Part shown: positions 1 through 6,519 of the stretch, in pieces
How the letters are laid out: each line of letters opens with the position of its first letter
Position numbering within the stretch: position 1 is the stretch's first letter
Assembly: GCA_022574065.1 (NCBI GenBank)
Contig: JACZST010000053.1
Span: forward strand, 1-9,570
DNA from: Acidobacteriota bacterium
GTDB lineage: Bacteria > Actinomycetota > Acidimicrobiia > Spongiisociales > UBA5794
Direction of reading: 5' to 3'
DNA length: 9,570 nt
The notes under the pieces: model-generated
The model's database searches: none
Told to the model about the DNA's origin: nothing
Seen by the model: the letters and a program-made list of their open reading frames with translations, nothing else
Position numbers and translations under genes: made by a program

Positions 1-2
1 TA

Positions 3-956
3 GTGCTCGTCGTATGGGGCCGTGGTCGCGATGGGACGAGTCGTGACGGCGCGGCTCCGGTTGCGCAAGCTCCTCCTGACCTCAAGAAGAAGCTGTCCCG
101 GACCCGGACCGCGATCGGGAGCCGCCTCGGCTCGCTGATGGGGAGCGGCCGCCTCGACGACTCGTTCTGGGACGAACTCGAGGAGACGCTGATTGCCGCC
201 GACGTCGGGGTCGCCACGGCCGCGGCGGTGACCGAGGAGACGAGGAGCCGCCATCCGCAGGACGGAGCGGCAGCTCGCGCTGCTCTCGAGAGCGCCCTCG
301 TCGGTGCCATGTCGGATGAAGACCGCTCGTTGCGACTCATCGGCGACCCCGCCGTCGTGCTCGTGGTCGGCGTGAACGGGACGGGCAAGACCACCTCCAT
401 CGCCAAGCTCGCGGCGCGGATGCGCGCCGACCAGCGCCGCGTCATCCTTGCCGCCGCCGACACCTTCCGTGCCGCGGCGGATGACCAGCTTCGAGTCTGG
501 GCGGATCGCGTCGGGGTCGAGGTCGTGACCGGCGAATCCGGCTCCGATCCTGCCGCCGTTGCCTATGAGACGTATCAGCGGGCAGCCGCCGAGGGTTACG
601 ACACCGTCATCGTCGACACCGCGGGCAGGCTGCACTCGAAATCGAACCTCATGGACGAGCTTGGCAAGGTGGCTCGGGTGCTGCGTCGGGAGGCGGGGGA
701 GATCGGTGAGGTACTCTTGGTCCTCGATGGAACCACCGGCCAGAACAGCATCGGGCAGGCCAGGAGCTTTGCCGAAGCGGTTGGAGTCACGGGAATCGTG
801 ATGACCAAACTGGACGGAACGGCGCGCGGGGGCATCGCGGTGGCAGTCGAGCACGACCTGGGGATCCCGGTCAAGTTCATCGGCGTTGGCGAGGGAGTCG
901 ACGACCTCATCCCGTTTGACCCGACCGAATTCGTCGAAGCGTTGCTCGAGCCATGA
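3..956 (+). CDS. ftsY: Signal recognition particle receptor GTPase FtsY (5' end probably truncated)
   Basis: FtsY is the membrane-associated SRP receptor. It pairs with Ffh through their NG GTPase domains to deliver ribosome-nascent chain complexes to the Sec translocon. The N domain starts near residue 27 (DLKKKLSRTR). The GTPase motifs are all present: G1 GVNGTGKTT (123-131), DTFRAAA (153-159), DTAGR (205-209), TKLD (268-271) and GVGEG (294-298). The C-terminus PFDPTEFVEALLEP is typical and complete. The GTG at position 3 is the first start visible, but the leading residues LVVW followed by Arg-rich sequence look like the end of an N-terminal membrane helix, as found in actinobacterial FtsY. 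The true start is therefore probably left of the window. The stop overlaps the cdd start by ATGA at 953-956, so the two genes are likely translationally coupled. Family identification is very secure; only the start is uncertain. Confidence 0.96.
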   Translation: MLVVWGRGRDGTSRDGAAPVAQAPPDLKKKLSRTRTAIGSRLGSLMGSGRLDDSFWDELEETLIAADVGVATAAAVTEETRSRHPQDGAAARAALESALVGAMSDEDRSLRLIGDPAVVLVVGVNGTGKTTSIAKLAARMRADQRRVILAAADTFRAAADDQLRVWADRVGVEVVTGESGSDPAAVAYETYQRAAAEGYDTVIVDTAGRLHSKSNLMDELGKVARVLRREAGEIGEVLLVLDGTTGQNSIGQARSFAEAVGVTGIVMTKLDGTARGGIAVAVEHDLGIPVKFIGVGEGVDDLIPFDPTEFVEALLEP

Positions 957-1330
957 CCGACGCGTCGGATCTCCTCGAGCAAGCACGGCAGGCCGCAGCG
1001 GCCTCCTATTCGCCGTACTCCAAGTTCCGGGTCGGTGCCGTGGTGGTGACCGCGGACGGGACCGTCTTCGCCGGGTGCAACGTCGAGAACGCCGCCTACG
1101 GATCGTCGGTGTGCGCCGAGGTCACCGCCATCACAACCGCCGTGGCCAGCGGTGCGCGGTCGATCTCCACCGTCGCCGTGACGTGCCTGGAGGACGACGA
1201 GTGCTTTCCCTGCGGGAACTGTCTCCAGGTGATGCGAGAGTTCGGAGTGGAGCGGCTCATCACCGAGAAGGGCGAGTACACCCTGGAGGAGCTGTTGCCG
1301 TACTCGTTCGGCCCGGAGTCATTGGCGTAG
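953..1330 (+). CDS. cdd: Cytidine deaminase
   Basis: This 125-residue protein has the usual length of the homotetrameric bacterial cytidine deaminases, which hydrolytically deaminate cytidine and deoxycytidine to uridine and deoxyuridine in the cytosol. The substrate-binding motif CNVENAAYG (42-50) carries the N43/E45 pair. The zinc and catalytic site is CAE (C54, catalytic E56) plus PCGNC (C87, C90). Two residues differ from the common pattern: the Arg after CAE is Val57, and the usual PCGxCRQ reads PCGNCLQ (Leu91). The ATG overlaps the ftsY stop (ATGA), and no strong ribosome site is visible, so coupling to ftsY is likely. Its product would feed uridine to the deoA/upp genes on the opposite strand. 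It converges on the L,D-transpeptidase gene with a 27-base gap and no clear terminator. A related deaminase with other substrates is possible because of the two substitutions. Confidence 0.93.
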   Translation: MTDASDLLEQARQAAAASYSPYSKFRVGAVVVTADGTVFAGCNVENAAYGSSVCAEVTAITTAVASGARSISTVAVTCLEDDECFPCGNCLQVMREFGVERLITEKGEYTLEELLPYSFGPESLA

Positions 1331-1357
1331 CTCGGCTCTTCGTTTGCGAGATCTTGG

Positions 1358-2200
1358 TCACGCCTCTGCGGGTTCGAATGGCTCGTCCCAGATGTGGACG
1401 GAGAGACCGAGTTCGAACAGCGAGTCGAGGTGATCCGCTTCCCAGAGGGGTACCCGGACACATCCATGTGAGGCGGGATGGGCAGGCACGCTCGACGAGC
1501 CATGCACTGCGTAGTACGGCGTGAAATACCACGGTTTGTACAGATTTCCGAGGTAGTTCTTCCGCCACCCGTCGATGTGCTTGAAGAGCTTGAAATCGCC
1601 TTTTGGTGTAGTCGCCTTCACGATGCCCCCGCCGGGGCCTCCGTTCTTCGACCAGTACAGCTCGCCGTTGCCGCTCGACACGGGTACGACGGCGGCGACG
1701 CTGCCGGCGCGGATGACGAACATCACCTGACGGTTGAGGTCGATTTCGATGCGATCGAGCTCGTCACCGTGACGCTGGAGAATGGCGCTGTGATCCAGCT
1801 CGATCTTCCAGTCGTCCGGAGCCCACACGTCGGTTCGGTCCAACCCGGCCAGCTTCTTGACGGCAACCACCGCGGCGGCGACCTCGCGCCCATACACGCC
1901 GTCAACCTCGCCACGGAACACACCGAGGCGGGTCAGGTGTCGCTGAAGCTGGGCGACGCTGCGGTGGTCCATGCCCGGCACCAGCAGCATGGGGTGCGTG
2001 CTCGGGTCGTAGACGATCTTCCACGCGACCACATGCCCGCTCGGGCTTGAGGTCGAAGGCTCCACGACCGCGATCTGCGATGGGAGCCAGCGCACCTGTG
2101 GCACGTCCGGGGAAGGCAGCTCACCGGTCGACGCGTCATCGACCGTGCCGGGTGAACCGACCGCGAGAGCGATCACCATGCCCAGAATGGGAAGAAACAT
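1358..2200 (-). CDS. Secreted L,D-transpeptidase (YkuD domain) with peptidoglycan-binding domain
   Basis: This predicted exported cell-wall enzyme is 280 residues long. YkuD-family L,D-transpeptidases make 3-3 crosslinks between diaminopimelate residues of peptidoglycan stem peptides, or attach proteins to them. The N-terminus is hydrophobic (FLPILGMVIALAVG, residues 2-15) and could be a signal peptide, although it lacks the usual positive charges. A PG_binding_1-like repeat covers about 78-130 (SVAQLQRHLTRLG, then VDGVYGREV). The catalytic YkuD domain covers about 149-271, with H233 in AVHGSS and the signature SHGCVRV (245-251; nucleophile Cys247). An in-frame TAG lies two codons before the ATG at 2200, so the gene cannot start further upstream in this frame. 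It follows etfA on the same strand after 90 bases. No function link to Etf is evident. The domain assignment is firm; the precise transpeptidase class is not. Confidence 0.92.
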   Translation of the reverse strand: MFLPILGMVIALAVGSPGTVDDASTGELPSPDVPQVRWLPSQIAVVEPSTSSPSGHVVAWKIVYDPSTHPMLLVPGMDHRSVAQLQRHLTRLGVFRGEVDGVYGREVAAAVVAVKKLAGLDRTDVWAPDDWKIELDHSAILQRHGDELDRIEIDLNRQVMFVIRAGSVAAVVPVSSGNGELYWSKNGGPGGGIVKATTPKGDFKLFKHIDGWRKNYLGNLYKPWYFTPYYAVHGSSSVPAHPASHGCVRVPLWEADHLDSLFELGLSVHIWDEPFEPAEA

Positions 2201-2290
2201 GTCCTAATTCGGATCGGAGGTGCGAGAGGATAACTGTAGGACCGATGCTCTCCGGCTACACGAATCGGCGAGACGCCGGCGACTGGCGAG
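2201..2290 (-). promoter_or_regulatory. Intergenic spacer between etfA and the L,D-transpeptidase gene
   Basis: This is the largest gap inside the minus-strand gene run. Just past the etfA stop is a short perfect hairpin (CGGCG-aga-CGCCG on the plus strand, 2266-2278) with no T-run after it on the minus strand. It could be a weak terminator or a processing site. AT-richer sequence nearer the transpeptidase start (TACAGTTATCC on the minus strand, about 2231-2241) could hold a -10 box, but no matching -35 was found. An independent promoter for the transpeptidase is plausible, not shown. Confidence 0.3.
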
Positions 2291-3238
2291 TCACGACCTC
2301 GCTTTCAACGCTTCGATCAGCTTTGGCACTATCTGTTGGACGTCACCGACGACACCCAGGTCTGCGATGCCGAAGATCGGAGCATCTGCGTCCTTGTTGA
2401 TGGCGATGATCGTTCCCGAGTCCTTCATCCCGACCATGTGCTGCATGGCCCCCGAAATCCCGGTGGCGATGTACACCGTCGGTTTCACGGTCTTGCCTGT
2501 CTGTCCCACCTGAAGGCTGTACGGCACCCAACCTGCGTCCACCACCGCACGCGTGGCGCCGACCGCCCCTTTGAGCTCGGCGGCGAGCTCTTCGACGAGG
2601 TGCCAGTTGTCGGGCCCTCCCAAGCCGCGGCCTCCGGACACCACCACGTTCGCCGCCTCCAGGTCCGGGCCTTCCTGCTCCTCGACGTGGCGTTCGACCA
2701 CAACCGCCGACCCTGACCGTCCGACGTCGGGGGCGGCGACGGCGGTGGTCGAAGGTGCCGGCCCCCCGGTGTCGTTGGCAGCAAATGCCTTCGGGCGGAC
2801 GATGACCAGCGCAGGGGCCTGGGCGGTGGCCTCGGTGATGATCTGCTGCGTGCCGCCGAGGATCTCGGAAGTCACCCGCACCGGGTCGATCGAGAGGTCA
2901 ACGGCTGCCGCAAGCACCGGTCTTCCGAGGCGGGCCGACAAGCGCCCTGCGACATCGCGGTCGGTGTTGCCCATGCCGAACAAGACTGCGGCAGGTGCAT
3001 CGCCTCCGACGAGGTCGGCGATCGCGGCGGCCGCGGCGGGGGCGGGGAGACCGTCTCCAGGATCCATGTGGTGGACGGAGGTAGCGCCATGCGCACCGAG
3101 CTCCGCCAAGGCGTCTGCCGATCCCTCACCAACATGGAACACGGTGACCTCTCCGAGCTGTGCCGCTTTCGAAGTGAGCTCGAGAGCGGATGCGGAGGCA
3201 TGGCCGTCTGTTTCCTCGCTGAATACCAGGATGGCCAT
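2291..3238 (-). CDS. etfA: Electron transfer flavoprotein alpha subunit (FAD-binding)
   Basis: EtfA carries the redox-active FAD of the EtfAB heterodimer, which accepts electrons from acyl-CoA and other flavin dehydrogenases and passes them to a quinone reductase or other acceptor. The 315-residue length is normal. The N-terminal alpha/beta domain (MAILVFSEE, residues 1-9) is followed by the C-terminal FAD domain. FAD-domain motifs are SGGRGLGG (201-208), AVVDAGWVPYSLQVGQTGK (231-249), the family signature VYIATGISGAMQHMVGM (255-271) and AINKDADAPIFGIADLGVVGD (279-299). The start codon shares one base with the etfB stop (TGATG at 3236-3240). A good ribosome site, AAAGGTGATC, lies just upstream within the etfB end. 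Gene order etfB-etfA is the usual one. No acyl-CoA dehydrogenase, ETF-quinone oxidoreductase or fixC/fixX-like gene is present nearby, so its electron donor cannot be read from context. Confidence 0.97.
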   Translation of the reverse strand: MAILVFSEETDGHASASALELTSKAAQLGEVTVFHVGEGSADALAELGAHGATSVHHMDPGDGLPAPAAAAAIADLVGGDAPAAVLFGMGNTDRDVAGRLSARLGRPVLAAAVDLSIDPVRVTSEILGGTQQIITEATAQAPALVIVRPKAFAANDTGGPAPSTTAVAAPDVGRSGSAVVVERHVEEQEGPDLEAANVVVSGGRGLGGPDNWHLVEELAAELKGAVGATRAVVDAGWVPYSLQVGQTGKTVKPTVYIATGISGAMQHMVGMKDSGTIIAINKDADAPIFGIADLGVVGDVQQIVPKLIEALKARS

Positions 3239-4014
3239 CAGATCACCTTTGCTTCTTCGAGGAGGGCGACGATCCGCAGGTGTGCTTCCCCGTCGTCCTC
3301 AATGATCTCGCCGGCCTGTCGCCCCGCGATGGGTGCCACCGCGGTGATGCTCTGGCCCGAGCCGGCGATCCCGACGTCATCGTCTCCGAAGCCCAGATCA
3401 CCTGCGGTGAGGTTCTCGATGGGCTTTTGCTTCGCCTGCATGATCCCCTTGAACGTGGGATAGCGAGGCTCCACCGATCCTGCGGTTACGGCGAGCACGG
3501 CGGGGAGTGGCGACTCGACGACGTCATATCCGGTTGCGGTCTGCCGCTCGATCGTCACCTTTCCATCCCCGGCCTCGACCCGCCTGGCGAAGCTCAGCGC
3601 GGGCACGTCCAGTATTTCTGCTATCTGTTGCGGAACCACCCCTGTGTAGCCGTCGGTCGATTCGGTGCCGGCGATCACAAGATCGAAGCCTTCCCGCTCG
3701 ATGGCGGCGGCGAGAACACGCGCCGTAGTGAGAGCAGCTGATCCCCTGAGGGCCTGGTCGTCGATGAGCACTGCCTTGTCGGCACCCATGGCGAGGGCCT
3801 GCCGGATGCCTTGAAGCGAGCCCGATGGGGACATGGAGAACAGGGTGACCGTTCCCTCGCTCGCCTCGGCCAGTTGCAGACCGATCTCGACTCCGTAGCG
3901 GTCGGTGTCATCGAGAACTTGATCTTGCGGTCGGACGACAAGGTGGCTCTCGGCGTCGAGCTCGTAGGGGGTGGCCGGGTCTGGAATCTGCTTCACACAG
4001 ACCGCGATCTTCAT
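3238..4014 (-). CDS. etfB: Electron transfer flavoprotein beta subunit
   Basis: EtfB is the AMP-binding partner subunit of EtfA and contains the dehydrogenase recognition loop. The 258-residue protein begins MKIAVCVKQIPDP, as expected of the family. It has the nucleotide-binding stretch AGTESTDGYTGVVPQQIAE (115-133) and the EtfB signature VTAGSVEPRYPTFKGIMQAK (176-195). The start ATG is supported by a strong ribosome site (AAGGAG) ten bases upstream. The stop overlaps etfA's start by one base, implying coupled, equimolar synthesis. It lies 58 bases after punA on the same strand. That gap and its strong ribosome site leave open whether the etf pair shares the salvage operon transcript or has its own promoter. 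Whether this Etf is ordinary or bifurcating cannot be decided from the motifs I can read; no partner genes for bifurcation are adjacent. Confidence 0.97.
   Translation of the reverse strand: MKIAVCVKQIPDPATPYELDAESHLVVRPQDQVLDDTDRYGVEIGLQLAEASEGTVTLFSMSPSGSLQGIRQALAMGADKAVLIDDQALRGSAALTTARVLAAAIEREGFDLVIAGTESTDGYTGVVPQQIAEILDVPALSFARRVEAGDGKVTIERQTATGYDVVESPLPAVLAVTAGSVEPRYPTFKGIMQAKQKPIENLTAGDLGFGDDDVGIAGSGQSITAVAPIAGRQAGEIIEDDGEAHLRIVALLEEAKVI
3241..3250 (-). promoter_or_regulatory. Ribosome binding site of etfA
   Basis: On the minus strand this reads AAAGGTGATC, strongly complementary to the 3' end of 16S rRNA, a few bases before the etfA ATG. It lies within the last codons of etfB, so etfA can initiate independently as well as by termination-reinitiation at TGATG. 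Confidence 0.7.
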
Positions 4015-4024
4015 GTGTTGTCTG

Positions 4025-4030
4025 CTCCTT
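4025..4030 (-). promoter_or_regulatory. Ribosome binding site of etfB
   Basis: AAGGAG on the minus strand lies ten bases before the etfB ATG at 4014. It is the clearest Shine-Dalgarno sequence in the window and fixes the etfB start. The rest of the 58-base punA-etfB spacer (4015-4072) shows no convincing promoter or terminator. Confidence 0.75.
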
Positions 4031-4072
4031 ATCCGGGCCGCGCGATGTTACGGAGTTTGTCGACCCACAGAA

Positions 4073-4900
4073 TCAGGCCGATGCCAGCTGCGGGATCAGC
4101 GACTCGAGAACGGCGGCGAAGCTCCCCATGGCGGCGTTTGCGGTCTCGGTCACCTCGTCGTGGGACAGCTCGTGCTCAGCGATCCCCGCTGCGTAGTTGG
4201 TCACCAGCGAGATCCCTGCCACCTCCACCCCCATGTGACGGAGGGCTACTGCTTCGGGCACGGTTGACATGCCGACCAGGTCGGCCCCGGCCCGCCGCGC
4301 CATCTGCACCTCGGCAGGCGTCTCGTAGCTCGGTCCGAGGAACCAGGCATAGACACCTTCGTGATATGTCGACCCGGCCTCGTCGAAAGAGGCGCGAACC
4401 ATCCGGCGCAGCCTGGCGCTGTACACTTGGCTCATGTCGGGGAACCGAGGTCCCAGCCGATCGTCGTTCGGGCCGGCGAGTGGGTTCTTTCCTGTCAGGT
4501 TGAGATGGTCGGTGATGCCGACCAGATCGCCGGGGGCCAGTCCCTCGGCCACTCCTCCGGCGGCGTTGGTCAGCAGGGCGGTCCTGCACCCGCTGAGGGC
4601 GGCGGTGCGAACGCCGAAAACCACCTCATCGAGCGCGAATCCTTCGTAGGCGTGAACCCTGCCCGCGTAAAGCAGCGCGGCGCCGTCACCCACTGCAACC
4701 GAATACAACGTTCCGCCATGGCCTGCGACCGACGCTGTCGGGAAACCGGGGATGTCGCCGTAAGGGATGGCGATGGTGCCTTCCAGTTCCCTTGCATAGC
4801 CACTGAGGCCCGACCCGAGCACAACGCCGGTGTCGTGGCTGCTGCGCCCGGTGGCGGAGGCGATGGCGTCGGCGGCTTCCTTCACCGCGTCGTAGTTCAT
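4073..4900 (-). CDS. punA: Purine nucleoside phosphorylase (trimeric, 6-oxopurine type)
   Basis: This enzyme phosphorolyses (deoxy)inosine and (deoxy)guanosine to the base and (deoxy)ribose-1-phosphate in the cytosol. The 275-residue length matches the trimeric PNP/MTAP family. Phosphate- and ribose-site motifs are GSGLS (29-33), GRVHAYEGF (80-88) and TNAAGGV (111-117). The purine site has GPSYETPAE with E194, MSTVPE (211-216) and SLVTNYAAG with N236. Glu plus Asn in the base pocket marks a 6-oxopurine PNP, as opposed to methylthioadenosine phosphorylase, which has Asp at that position. The ATG overlaps the deoA stop by ATGA (4897-4900). A ribosome site GGGAG lies seven bases upstream (4908-4912). 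With deoA, it gives the cell matched purine and pyrimidine nucleoside breakdown. Assignment is firm. Confidence 0.96.
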   Translation of the reverse strand: MNYDAVKEAADAIASATGRSSHDTGVVLGSGLSGYARELEGTIAIPYGDIPGFPTASVAGHGGTLYSVAVGDGAALLYAGRVHAYEGFALDEVVFGVRTAALSGCRTALLTNAAGGVAEGLAPGDLVGITDHLNLTGKNPLAGPNDDRLGPRFPDMSQVYSARLRRMVRASFDEAGSTYHEGVYAWFLGPSYETPAEVQMARRAGADLVGMSTVPEAVALRHMGVEVAGISLVTNYAAGIAEHELSHDEVTETANAAMGSFAAVLESLIPQLASA

Positions 4901-6204
4901 CGCACTTCTCCCAGGATCACGGGAACCGGTTCCTGCGGCTCCGCGGAGAAGCCCCAGGCGCTGTCGAGTATCTCGAGCGAGGCTGCCAGATGATCGGCGT
5001 CGCGGTACCGAACCGTGGCGAGAGGGGCGCCTGCGCTGACCTCGTCGCCTACCTTGGCATGGAGCGTGATCCCGACGCCGTGATCGATCTCGTCCTCCTT
5101 CGTCTCACGACCGGCTCCCAGTCGCACCGCAGCCCTGCCGATCGTGAGGGCATCGCACCTGGCGATGGTGCCCGCCAGCGGCGAGGTTATGTCGGTGGTT
5201 TGGGGTGCGGCCGGCAACAGGGTTGGGTCGTCCAGGACCGCAGGGTCACCGCCCTGGGCGGCAATGAGCTCACCGAACTTCTCCAGCGCCGCACCGGAGG
5301 CCAGGGCGGCCTCGAGCAGTCCACCGGCCTGCTCGGCATCCCCGATCCCAGCAGCCACGAGCATCTCGACGCCGAGCGCCATCGTCAGCTCAACGATATC
5401 TGCCGGGCCTTCGCCGCGGAGGACGGCAATCGATTCGGCAACCTCGTTGGCGTTGCCGACCTCGACACCGAGCGGCTGGTCCATGGAGGTGAGCAACACC
5501 ACCACCGGTGTGCCGTAGGAGCGCCCGATCGAGACCATGGTGGCGGCGAGGAACCGTGCTTCTTCGACATCCTTCGTGAACGCACCGGAGCCGACCTTGA
5601 CGTCGAGGACCAGTGCGTCGAGGTCTTCTGCGAGTTTCTTTGACATGATCGATGAGGCGATCAGCGGGAGCGACGGGACGGTTCCTGTGGCATCCCTCAG
5701 GGAGTAGATGCGGCGGTCGGCAGGAACCAGCTCCTCGGACTGGCTGGCGAGCACGATGCCGATGTCCTCGAGCTGACGAGTGAACCGTCCCAGATCGAGC
5801 TCGGTGGTAAACCCGGGGATCGACTCCAGCTTGTCCAGGGTGCCTCCGGAGTGCCCCAGCCCGCGTCCGGAAATCTTTGGGACCGCAACTCCGCACGCCG
5901 CTACCAGCGGAGCCAGCGCCATGCTGGTCTTGTCGCCGACGCCTCCAGTCGAGTGCTTGCCGACCTTCGGCAACGGCGAACCTGAAAGGTCGAGCACCAC
6001 GCCGGAGGAGAGCATCGCGTCGGTCCAACACCCCAGCTCGACGTCGTCCATCCCCTGGAACAACACCGCCATCAGAAAGGAGGACATCTGATAGTCGGGT
6101 AGCTCGTCATCGGTGTACGAGTCGATGATCCAGAAGAGCTGTTCTTGGGTGAGCGCCTTCCCCTCGCGCTTGGTGGCGATCAACTCCGTCATTCGGTATG
6201 TCAT
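4897..6204 (-). CDS. deoA: Pyrimidine nucleoside / thymidine phosphorylase
   Basis: This enzyme phosphorolyses thymidine and deoxyuridine, and uridine if it is the broad Pdp type, releasing the base and (deoxy)ribose-1-phosphate. The 435-residue length is typical. Motifs in order are the N-terminal MTELIATKREGKALTQEQ (5-22), the phosphate loop KHSTGGVGDKTS (83-94), the family signature SGRGLGHSGGTLDKLESIPG (112-131), and pyrimidine-site residues R170, S185 and K189 in YSLRD and SIMSKK. The C-terminal alpha/beta domain ends normally. The start at 6204 is chosen because it forms an ATGA overlap with the ATL gene and gives the family's usual N-terminus. A 41-residue extension to 6327 is open, but it has no family resemblance and overlaps the ATL gene. 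The signature has Ser119 where Thr or Ala is usual. Thymidine-specific DeoA and broad Pdp are hard to separate by eye. Confidence 0.95.
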   Translation of the reverse strand: MTYRMTELIATKREGKALTQEQLFWIIDSYTDDELPDYQMSSFLMAVLFQGMDDVELGCWTDAMLSSGVVLDLSGSPLPKVGKHSTGGVGDKTSMALAPLVAACGVAVPKISGRGLGHSGGTLDKLESIPGFTTELDLGRFTRQLEDIGIVLASQSEELVPADRRIYSLRDATGTVPSLPLIASSIMSKKLAEDLDALVLDVKVGSGAFTKDVEEARFLAATMVSIGRSYGTPVVVLLTSMDQPLGVEVGNANEVAESIAVLRGEGPADIVELTMALGVEMLVAAGIGDAEQAGGLLEAALASGAALEKFGELIAAQGGDPAVLDDPTLLPAAPQTTDITSPLAGTIARCDALTIGRAAVRLGAGRETKEDEIDHGVGITLHAKVGDEVSAGAPLATVRYRDADHLAASLEILDSAWGFSAEPQEPVPVILGEVR

Positions 6205-6476
6205 CGCTGCGTCCGATCGATGACACGCCCCTGGCGCACCCTCACGCCTTCTGATCGCAACAATTCTGTTTGAACCCGCTCGTGGCCGGGGGCCAGGCGC
6301 CCCGACTGTGTCACCACACGCCACCACGGCAAGCCAGGGGTGATGGCCAGCAGGTTGCCGACCGCCCGTGCTGCGCCCGGGTACCCGGCCTCCTCTGCTA
6401 TCTCTCCGTACGACATGACATCGCCTGGGCCGAGTTGCTGCAGCACATCGCTCACCGCCCCGGTGAAGTCCGTCAT
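6201..6476 (-). CDS. Alkyltransferase-like protein (ATL; MGMT family without the acceptor cysteine)
   Basis: This 91-residue protein matches the C-terminal DNA-binding domain of O6-alkylguanine-DNA alkyltransferase (Ogt/MGMT). Conserved features are SYGEIAEEAG (22-31; Tyr23 equals the nucleotide-rotating Tyr), AARAVGNLL (35-43; Arg37 equals the arginine finger) and the active-site position PWWRVV (50-55). The acceptor Cys of PCHRV is Trp51 and the His is Trp52, so it cannot accept an alkyl group by the usual reaction. In characterised ATLs such proteins bind O6-alkylguanine tightly and pass the lesion to nucleotide excision repair; that role here is inferred. The start ATG at 6476 has no upstream in-frame alternative before the upp coding region. 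It is 43 bases after upp, and its stop overlaps the deoA start (ATGA, 6201-6204). This places a DNA-damage gene inside a salvage operon. Confidence 0.9.
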   Translation of the reverse strand: MTDFTGAVSDVLQQLGPGDVMSYGEIAEEAGYPGAARAVGNLLAITPGLPWWRVVTQSGRLAPGHERVQTELLRSEGVRVRQGRVIDRTQR

Positions 6477-6519
6477 GGCTTTCGCAGCCGGAGCAGCCGG
6501 TAGGTGTGGTCGCGGTGGG

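Noticed and set aside
1331..1357. Possible bidirectional terminator between the convergent cdd and L,D-transpeptidase genes
   Set aside because: Only a four-base CTCG/CGAG match with a long loop and no T-tract; consistent with chance.
1478..2050. Plus-strand 190-codon open frame opposite the L,D-transpeptidase
   Set aside because: No recognisable domain or ribosome site; a by-product of GC-rich codons of the real gene.
2553..3305. Plus-strand 250-codon open frame opposite etfA
   Set aside because: Ser/Ala/Arg/Pro-rich antisense translation with no motif; etfA on the other strand has unmistakable FAD-domain signatures.
6205..6327. N-terminal extension of deoA to an upstream ATG
   Set aside because: The added 41 residues do not resemble the family, overlap the ATL gene in another frame, and would destroy the ATGA junction at 6201-6204.
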